64,000 bases of DNA from Tilletiaria anomala UBC 951. Its lineage: Eukaryota > Basidiomycota > Exobasidiomycetes > Georgefischeriales > Tilletiariaceae. The notes beneath the pieces were generated by a model, which worked only from the letters and a program-made list of their open reading frames with translations, ran no database searches and had not been told where the DNA came from. The stretch lies in assembly GCF_000711695.1 (NCBI RefSeq), contig NW_013546959.1, forward strand, positions 1-64,000, given 5' to 3'. How positions within the stretch are numbered: position 1 is the first letter of the stretch; each line of letters opens with the position of its first letter. Made by a program: the position numbers and the translations under genes. Of this stretch, positions 56,479 through 64,000 are shown in pieces.

Positions 56479-58000
56479 TCAGAGGAAAAATGCAGCAGAT
56501 ACTGAGAGGGTGACTAACAGTGCTGCAGCCGAGGCGCAAGAGCTGCGGCTCGCCGACAGCGCAGCAGTGGACGTGTGGCCTATCTGCACGGAAGTTGGTG
56601 CCGGTGCGGCAGAGGCGACAGCCTTGTGGCTACTCGCGCTTGACGCTGCGCTTGTGGAGATGGTGAGGCTGCTGGCAGTCGTACTAGACATTGTTCTCGT
56701 TTGGTTACCAGACCCAGCAGACGCGATGATCTCCTGCCGTTGCATGGACAGGATACCCTGCTGCGCGCTGACGGGCGCGGTGTTGTTGAGCGCATTGGCG
56801 TACCAGGGCTTGCCGGGCGTGTCGCCAAGCTGCGCAATGTTCCGGGCTTGGAGGTTGAACTGCTGTACCAGCGGCCAGGTGCACCACTCGAACGCGTGGA
56901 CGCTCTGATCGGTCAGCTCGTGCTCGAGCACGAGGACACCCTTGCCCTGGCTGGTCAAGCTGCCGAACGCTTGGTGGATGTTGGTGCAGACCTGCGCGGG
57001 CGAGTCGCCGACGCTGCCACTGCCTTCTCTCAGCTCCCAGTCGTTCGAGTCACCAGACCAGCTGACGAGCGTGAGGCCAAATACGTGCTCGGCGATCGCG
57101 CGAATACGGTTGTCAGCGTCGCCTGTGAAAGGGATTCAATGGAGGGGAAGAACAAGTCAGCGCGAATGACCCTGCAATGGAAAGTGAAAGAGGTAACCTC
57201 ACCTTGTGGAGGTCGCCAGAAGGCTGGGACCTTGCCGGACAGCTGGAAGATGATCTCCATGCACCATCCAATTTCTGCAACGACGTCCTCGTTGGACAAG
57301 GCTGTGATGAAAGACGGATGGGACCAAGTGTGGTCGGCGAGGTGATGCAGGGGGGACTTTGCCATTTGTTGGAACGCATCTTGGTTCGTTAGAATATTGC
57401 TGCCGATGAGGAAGTGCGTGGCGCTCTGGCTGTTCGTTTGCAAGAAGTTCAACAACTCGTTTGTCCCTTGCGACGGGCCATCGTCAAAGTTAATGGCAAC
57501 CTGACCTTGCGGAGCAGAAGTGATGTCATTCGGACCTTCGCATTGGCTGTACCTACAAGAGGAGGAGGCGGGTGGTGTGGATGTTGAGCGTCTGCGATAC
57601 GCGTCTGGGATACACGAAACTCACGACCAGTTGCAGACGGATGGATCGGCGGGGTTCACACCATCGGGGTACTTCAAGGGCCCATTTCTGTCGATGCGTT
57701 GCAGTGATGTCAGCAAAACAGGACCGTAGAAATAGAAAACAAGCGGCAGACATGCACTGAATCACATCGGGATGATACATACACATTCTGGGAGCGCGGG
57801 ATGCTCGGGATCTTGCCGGTGGCGACGGCGGCATTCAGCGCGTCGATCCACGGTTGCGGTGTCATAGACCGGGGCGGCGTGGCAAATGGTGCAGGCCATG
57901 TGACGCCCGCTCGCTTGACAAAGCGGACGGGCTGCGCAACGACGGCAGCTGCGAGTGTGCAGCATGCCGCCAGCGGGATTAGAGTGCTTTGAAATCGCAT
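56479..58000 (-). CDS. Chitin deacetylase, probably GPI-anchored
   Basis: Chitin deacetylases convert wall chitin to chitosan. Four exons (introns 57688-57782, 57553-57624, 57123-57202) give 424 residues. There is an N-terminal signal peptide (MRFQSTLIPLAACCTLAAAV). The polysaccharide-deacetylase motifs occur in order: VAINFDDGPSQGT (catalytic and metal Asp), HTWSHPSF (metal His pair), FWRPPQGDADNRIR, LVSWSGDSNDW and VLVLEHELTD. The C-terminal 80 residues are Ser/Thr/Ala-rich and end in a hydrophobic tail (AAALLVTLSVSAAFFL), fitting a GPI signal. It converges with the SDR gene; the stops are about 220 bp apart. Confidence 0.93.
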
Positions 58001-59860
58001 GTTAGACCAAGAATGTGCGATGAGTGAGCAAGGGATGACAATAAGGAAATTGGTGAGGAAGCATCGTGGGGGAAGGTCAACAGAAAGTGCATGTCTTCGT
58101 CAGCGGTATTTGTATGAAGGCATGTTCTTGCTGCCTGCAGCTTGCACCAAGCAAACATCTGAGCGCTGCACCTAACCTAGAGAAGCGATTCATGTCCTTT
58201 ATTCCTCATCAGGCGCTGCACAAGGAGAACGGGTACCTCATGCTCATGTCGCGGGCATGCAGGGTTTCACTGCTGCTGTCATGCATTGTTGACTCGCGTG
58301 AAGGCGTTTGCTCCAAACGCGACCGTGCGCCGAGACGGTAGGAAAGCAAATCTCATTGAGGATGGTTCCTCGATAACGCTGGCAATCCGACGGCGCATGT
58401 GCTCCCGGCCGCGGTGACATATCTCGTCATTCGTGCTTCGCTGTGAGTGTTCACGAGAAAAGTGCTCGACGTTCGAAGATGCAAGAAGGGACAGGATTCT
58501 GTACCACGTACTGCTTGATAAACATGCTGGAGGAAGCATTCGAGCTGTTTGTACCTGGCCGCAAGGCTGCCATCAGCCATGAGCGAGCGCGTAGCGTCGG
58601 AACGCCGGTCGTGACCAATGCAGTCAATTTGTTTACAGGAGAGCCGGCGGGCAATGACGCACGGTGCCTGGATTCTGGCTTTGCGTCGCTTTGCTATTAG
58701 GAATCCCCTGTGACGGCACTCAAGGAGAGCCAAGGGTGCCTGGAGACAATCAAAATGCAAAAGTGTCGCCGCAGCCGCAACCGCGGAAGCTCCCGGTCAT
58801 TCGTTTGGTTGGCACAGTTTCCCCGTGCTTCGGAGAGCCCAGATGGGGTGGGCCCACTCTATCATGTCCTGCGCCGACGGGGAAGACTGTGCAGATGGGG
58901 ACCGGAGTTGCGGCGACACAGACCCAAACTCTCTGAGGAACCGGCGTCATACGCATCTAATCAATCATCAAGTGGCGGAACGGAACACCGGCGTCAATCC
59001 GTTTTCCATACATTGCTGATGACTTGCTGGGGAGCGGTTGCGCGTGACGGACACGTGCATATGTAGGTGCGTCCACAGACAGACCATCGCGGTCGAATGG
59101 AGGAGCGGGTACACTGTACATTCACACAGCGCTGTGCCTTCCACAAGATTGACGGAACCGACCCCGCGGCCCCTCGCTCGAGACTCGTGCACGGACTACA
59201 AATATCTGGCGTGCAGCATACAAGTATGGATTCAACCCGGGCTACACAGTGTCGGCCCCGCGATGAGAGCTTAGAACGATGCATAGCGTTGCACGTGTCC
59301 CAGCCTTCGTCTCTTTATTAAGCGCCACTATGCCAGCGAGTAGTGGGGGAAAGCTCTCCTTCGGCACAACTTATTGGTCCTCTACGACTGCCGAGGCTGC
59401 GGCTGAGCGACGAGCGGCCGGCGCGAGCAGTTCAGAGGAGCCGATGACAGAAGAACCTCCGCGATCAAACAAGCTGCTGCTTTGAGATGGGTGCTGTGCT
59501 CGTCGTGCCTGCGCGATGCAAGCCATGCAGCTGCGATGCGATGGAAGCGGAAAGACGCAGGTCCCGCGACCATCGGCAGCGGATCGCGTCATTCCGGCCT
59601 GCTTCCCGCCTCAAACATAGGATATCCTGCCGCTGGGCATGGGCACGTGACGGTCCATTTCTCTGTGAGGCGAGCCTCGCAGCTGGTAGGAGGCAGTCTT
59701 TGAAGATGTGATGAGCTCAAGAGAGCCAAGCAACGTTGCCCTGAAGGTTGTGAAGGTGTGACGGAGGATGGTGCCACAAAGTGTATGGTATAAAGCACCT
59801 TGCGCCACAACAATGCGGCCCGGAGGTGATGCCGTCGCGCGTCGCAGCGACACTCTTGGC
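58001..59860. other. 1.9-kb spacer, no supported gene
   Basis: Several overlapping open frames of up to about 135 codons on both strands, none with recognisable domains or splice-supported extension. The left end must hold the chitin deacetylase promoter. Confidence 0.4.
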
Positions 59861-60538
59861 TCACATCAGCTTGGAGGCACTACCCGCCGCATCCATTGCC
59901 TCAAGCCGATCGAGCATCTCAGCCATGAGGTCATTTTGCTTCTGCGCCTCGCTTGCATCCGTTCTGCTGCTACCGCCCGGGTCCGCGCAAGCGTCTACGT
60001 GCCCCTGCTGCTCACCGCCACCACTAGCGCCGACCCCACCCCCACTAGCGTGTGTGATGGTGCGTGTCTCGCTCCGTTGTGGTATGAGCGCAGGCGCATC
60101 TGGCCGCCAGCCAGGTGCGATCATGCGCAGTTGCTCCTCTTCGCGCATCTTCTTGGCCTTCTGCCGCTGCGCGAGGTATACCTCTGCGGCGTGGCGTGCA
60201 GACGCCAGCGCGGCACGCTGCGAGGCCGGGTTGGCGGTGGAAGCGGGTGTGTCTGCGCCGGCCGGGGGAGGTACTGGCTGACGGAGGACGTAGTCCTCAA
60301 GGTGGAAGTCGTAGACAAAGTACGCCTCCAGCGCCGGCGGGAGCGGATGCAGCTGCGCCACAGGCAGCTGCGGACGCGGTGGAATGCGCAGGGCGGGCGA
60401 CTTGATCAGCGGAATCCCCCCCGCAAGGCCGTACAGAGCCGATGCGGACGATGCAGCAGCGGCTGCAGGGAAGGAGGCGGGAGAGGCGTGATGGGGACGC
60501 CCGCCGCCGCTGGGTGGCGGAGTGACCGACGACGCCAT
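59861..60538 (-). CDS. Conserved-looking hypothetical protein, 225 residues
   Basis: The single exon starts at ATG 60538 (MASSVTPPPSGG). The N-terminal 60 residues are Pro/Ala/Ser-rich. The middle is more ordered: PPALEAYFVYDFHLEDYVLR, then an Ala/Arg helix (RAALASARHAAEVYLAQRQK) with KKMREEEQLRMIAPGW, and a C-terminal helix with NDLMAEMLDRLEAMD. Gly-rich linkers separate them. Composition changes and amphipathic helices suggest a genuine protein. I do not recognise a family and give no function. Confidence 0.55.
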   Translation of the reverse strand: MASSVTPPPSGGGRPHHASPASFPAAAAASSASALYGLAGGIPLIKSPALRIPPRPQLPVAQLHPLPPALEAYFVYDFHLEDYVLRQPVPPPAGADTPASTANPASQRAALASARHAAEVYLAQRQKAKKMREEEQLRMIAPGWRPDAPALIPQRSETRTITHASGGGVGASGGGEQQGHVDACADPGGSSRTDASEAQKQNDLMAEMLDRLEAMDAAGSASKLM

Positions 60539-61876
60539 GTTGGGAGAAATAGTATCCACCGTCCGAGGAACATCCACGAGACGAGCCGGGTATCGCGGTG
60601 CCCATTAGTGATGGACCTGAGTGGCACCGGTTACGGATGAGGCTGACGTGGAGGATGGGCAGAGGAAATAGATTGTGATGAGCATTCAGTTACGGTGGAG
60701 CAGTCCGCGGACACAACCCTACCTTCCTGCAGGCCGCTGGAGCTTTGTGAAAGCCTGGGAAATCCGCCACGAATGCCCCGGGATTCAAGGAGGTTGGAAA
60801 ACAGAGTGAGGCAGGGGAGTACAAGCTGGGCCGTGGCCAACAGAGGTTGTCGTGGTGCGCTGCCGGGTGCATTTGCAAAAGCAAAGGGAATAGCGATGAT
60901 CGACGCCACTGCTTCACTGCTAGATCGACAGTCGGCACAGCACCGGACCGAATGTAATGAATGATTACTTTAATCCGGTTGGGCAGCCAACCATCACCAC
61001 AGATCAACACCACCCATCGAAGTAGCTGATGGGCGCTGCATGCGACTGTCCGCTCGAAACCTCTTTCGAATGCCAAGCGAAAGGAGGAGACAGACGGACA
61101 GGCCAAGTAGAGAGAACAATACCAAGCGCCTCACGTTCGGATGACTGCGAGAAGAAACAGCTCCCGCCCCTGCGCGAGAAATGCTCGGCAGTGACTTTTT
61201 CAACTTGGAGACTCTCGGCTCACTCTCTGTTCTCCAGTGCCGGTTAGTATTACTTCCATCCCATGACCGAAACATATGTAACCGATGTTTATAGGTGATT
61301 CTTTCGGGGTTTCACCATTTTCTTCCGGCTGGTTTCCCAGTTTATGCTGTATTCACCTCTCACTTCTCGCACTAACCCGACGATACTACTCGGTTTCCTT
61401 GTTGCATGCCAGCAGGATGGGGCCAAGCTGGCTGCTGGTCATTCGTATTATTATTTTATCGGCCGGAATCAGTATCAGGGAGGGGGGTTCGAATCGCTCT
61501 GATGAACTAAAAAAATAAGAAAAAAATAGAAGGCTCCTGGCCGCTCGGAGAGGGACTACCATCGCGAAAAGTCGGGGATCTCCGATCGATGGAAGGGAAG
61601 TTCGAAGGGGATTGGTCATGCATGTCCCCTGCTCTCCTCCTCATGTTGCTCTGTTCCGCACCTTTAATACCTGCTGGCATGCCTTCCCGACCCTTCGGTG
61701 CCGCTTTATTCGCTCGAACCAAGGTGGCTTGCTTTTTGCATGATATGCCATCCTAGAACGCGTGACCTCGGCGCTCATAGATCTGCATCTTCTCAACGCA
61801 CGATTGCTTGCACCAAGGGCAAAAAAGGACCAAGTTCGATCCTTCTTCACGCGGGTCTGGCAAGGAGCGATTCGAA
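60539..61876. other. 1.3-kb spacer, no supported gene
   Basis: Short overlapping frames only. A B-box-like sequence followed by an A-rich run lies at 61486-61525 (see findings). The right part is presumably the GMC oxidoreductase promoter. Confidence 0.35.
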
Positions 61877-64000
61877 ATGGTGCACGCCCGGCGTTCCTGC
61901 ACAAAGCGATACGCTTTCAGCTCCAAGGCAGCCGCAGCAGCGATAGCGCTGCTCTTCGCTAGCGCAGCGACGCACACCGTCCAAGCTGCTTTCACGCATG
62001 GCCGGACTTTTGCAACTGGAGGCAAGACGCACCATTTCCCCCGCGCGCATGGCAGCGGCATTACAAGGAATGGGAATGACCTGGCGGGTCAGACGTTCGA
62101 CTATGTCATCGCCGGTGGCGGCCTGGCCGGCCTGGTCTTAGCTAGCAGACTCAGCGAAGACGCAGATGTCACGGTCGCAGTCATCGAGGCGGGCGTTAGT
62201 GGCGTTGGCGATGATTCATTGACGATCCCCATTGCAAATGTGAGCGTGTTTACAAATGCTACATGGGACTAATTTTCGGGCCCTGACTGCTCGCATTTTC
62301 CTACCCAATGATACCTTGCAGCTATACGACTCCTCTGTAGGAACCAGCAAAGACTGGCAATACCCGACCACACCTCAAAACAACCTCGACGGCAAGCCCA
62401 AAACATGGCCGCGCGGCAAGGTGCTCGGTGGTTCGTCGGCGATCAACGGGCTCTACATGGTGCGCCAGTCGTCGCTCGAGCAGGACCTCTGGGCGAGCCT
62501 CGCAGGAAACTCGACCTCCACTCTGGGGCCTAATGCTGACGTAACTGGCAATGCGGCCGCCAAGTGGGGGTGGGACAACATGCTGGCCAACATGAAGCGC
62601 AGTGAGACCTTCACTGCGCCCATCTCCTCTGTGAAGGCTACCCTCGGCTCCTCGGTCGCTTGGGCAGACTCTTCGCACGGCATGAGCGGCTCGATCCACC
62701 ACAGCTGGCCGGGCAAAGAGTACGCCTCCGTCGGCGCGTTCATTCAGTCGGTAACGAGAGTGACGGGCATCCAGATGAATGCAGATCCGTACAATGGTAT
62801 GAACCTCGGGCCCTTTGTCGCAACGAGCGCAATCAACCCGGCCAACTGGACGCGCAGCTTCAGCAGAACAGGCTACCTCGACCCAGTCCTGGGCAGGTCA
62901 AATCTGGTGTGTATGCTCTGAGGTTCAGCGGGCTGACAGACGGACTTACTGAATGCGCCTCTGTTGTAGTACGTTTTGACAGGTCATCTAGTGACCAAGG
63001 TGCTCTTCGACAACAGCAGCGCGTCAGCCGTCCGCGCTACAGGCGTGCAGTACGCTGCCTCCCCTGGCGCAAAGGTGCAAACCGTCAAAGCGAACCGTGA
63101 AGTAATTCTCTCGGCCGGCGCGGTCGGCTCTCCTACGATCCTGCAGTTGTCGGGTGTAGCCGACCCTGCGTTGCTCTCGTCGCTTGGTATCGACCAGGTC
63201 GTCAACCTACCCGGCGTCGGGTACCACCTGCAGGACCATCTCAGCGGGGGCGTGACGTTCGGCATCCGCGGCAGCACCGACAAACCCGGAACGAACATCA
63301 GCGGTAACGCAGTGATGGACAGCTACGTGAACAGCGCCATCGCCTATGTCAACCTCGAAAGCCTCTTCGGCGGGTCGGCGGGTGCGAACGCTGTGCGCGC
63401 GCAGATCGCGAACGGCGTCGATGATGCCGTCAATAGCTACAATGCGCCGGACGCCGTCAAGGCTGGGTACCGCGCGACGTACAACGCGCAAGCGGGCCAT
63501 GTCTTTAAGGAAGGCAGCAAGACGGGCCCGATCGAGCTGCTCTTCGCCAATACATTTGGAAACATCCAAGTGCAGACCGCACTGCAGCATCCCCTCTCGC
63601 GCGGAAGCGTCAAGATCACCACAACCGACCCCTTCACGTACCCTTCCATCGACGCTGGCTACCTGACCAACTCCATGGACCTGCAGATCATTAGACAGGG
63701 CTTCAAGCTGGCGCGGCAAGTCGGTGGCCAGAGCCCTCTGTCCGACTTGCTGAGTGGCGAGATGAGCCCGGGCCCCGGTACGACCAGCGACAGCGACTGG
63801 GAGACGTGGCTCAAGGCGAACACGCAGACTGAGTACCACCCTACCGCTTCGTGCTCCATGCTGCCGCGTGAGATGGGTGGCGTAGTGGATGAGAACATGC
63901 TCGTGTACGGCACAAGCAACCTGCGCATCATCGACGCGTCCGTGCCGCCGCTCAGCATGGCTATGCACCTCATGACCGCCACTTACGGCCTCGCTGAGAT
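61877..64000 (+). CDS. GMC-family FAD oxidoreductase, truncated by the window edge
   Basis: GMC enzymes oxidise alcohols, sugars or choline with FAD. Three exons (introns 62240-62321, 62907-62969) give about 659 residues before the window ends, which is nearly complete. A hydrophobic N-terminal segment ([20 protein letters not shown]) suggests secretion or membrane targeting. The FAD motif is [20 protein letters not shown]; the first GMC signature is [19 protein letters not shown]; the second is [20 protein letters not shown]. The catalytic pair lies in [12 protein letters not shown] and [12 protein letters not shown], with [12 protein letters not shown] between them. The pattern is aryl-alcohol oxidase or glucose-oxidase-like; the substrate is not predictable. 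Confidence 0.92.

Noticed and set aside
61411-61507. tRNA gene candidate around the TTCGAAT loop
   Set aside because: The T-stem pairs poorly (GGGGG with CGCTC), and neither 7-nt acceptor stem choice pairs with the sequence after the T-arm.

Overview
The window looks like nuclear DNA of a basidiomycete fungus, most likely a smut-type yeast or anamorph (Ustilaginomycotina). That placement is inferred from gene content and architecture, not from a database match. The genome is compact and GC-rich. Genes sit on both strands and are cut by short introns of about 43-116 nt, mostly GT-AG with a CTGAC or CTAAC branch motif close to the acceptor. Wherever I could join exons, the joined length divided by three and the reading frame continued across the junction. 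No CRISPR array, rRNA or convincing tRNA was found, and nothing prokaryotic.

Layout. 1-4 kb is gene-poor: a partial reading frame containing telomere-like TTAGGG units, then a decayed MFS transporter. 4-17 kb is dense and housekeeping: HIR1 histone chaperone (-), an ER-type DnaJ protein (+), an uncertain small gene, quinone oxidoreductase ZTA1 (+), FRG1-like (-), rRNA methyltransferase BMT2 (+) and an aminoglycoside-phosphotransferase-fold kinase (-). 17-25 kb holds a damaged DUF1992/DNAJC28-like gene, the exportin CSE1 (-) and aspartate kinase HOM3 (+). 25-29.4 kb has ribonuclease H1 (+) between two unrelated dead aldo-keto reductases (-). 29.7-44.5 kb has tripeptidyl peptidase II (+), a secreted phytase-like esterase (+), a PPPDE/DeSI-type peptidase (-), heme A pathway enzyme COX10 (-) and a SPO7-like phosphatase regulator with an unusual His-rich tail (+).

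44.6-48.3 kb is a large Zn(II)2Cys6 transcription factor (-). A 4.4-kb gene-poor stretch follows (48.3-52.7 kb); it holds a psq-type helix-turn-helix transposase relic, a two-exon coding-like fragment and a small tandem repeat. 52.7-64 kb contains a PCI-domain CSN12/PCID2-like protein (-), a short-chain dehydrogenase (+), a GPI-type chitin deacetylase (-), a short conserved-looking unknown (-) and a GMC oxidoreductase that runs off the right edge (+).

Most genes serve independent core functions: chromatin, nuclear transport, rRNA modification, heme, threonine/methionine synthesis and proteolysis. I see no operon-like or secondary-metabolite cluster, and no clear candidate for a wholly new system. 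The more unusual points are the enlarged SPO7 protein, the cluster of dead oxidoreductases, a DUF1992 gene with a stop at a conserved Trp, GC-AG introns, in-frame stop-free introns, and two convergent gene pairs whose stop codons are each separated by only 19 bp.
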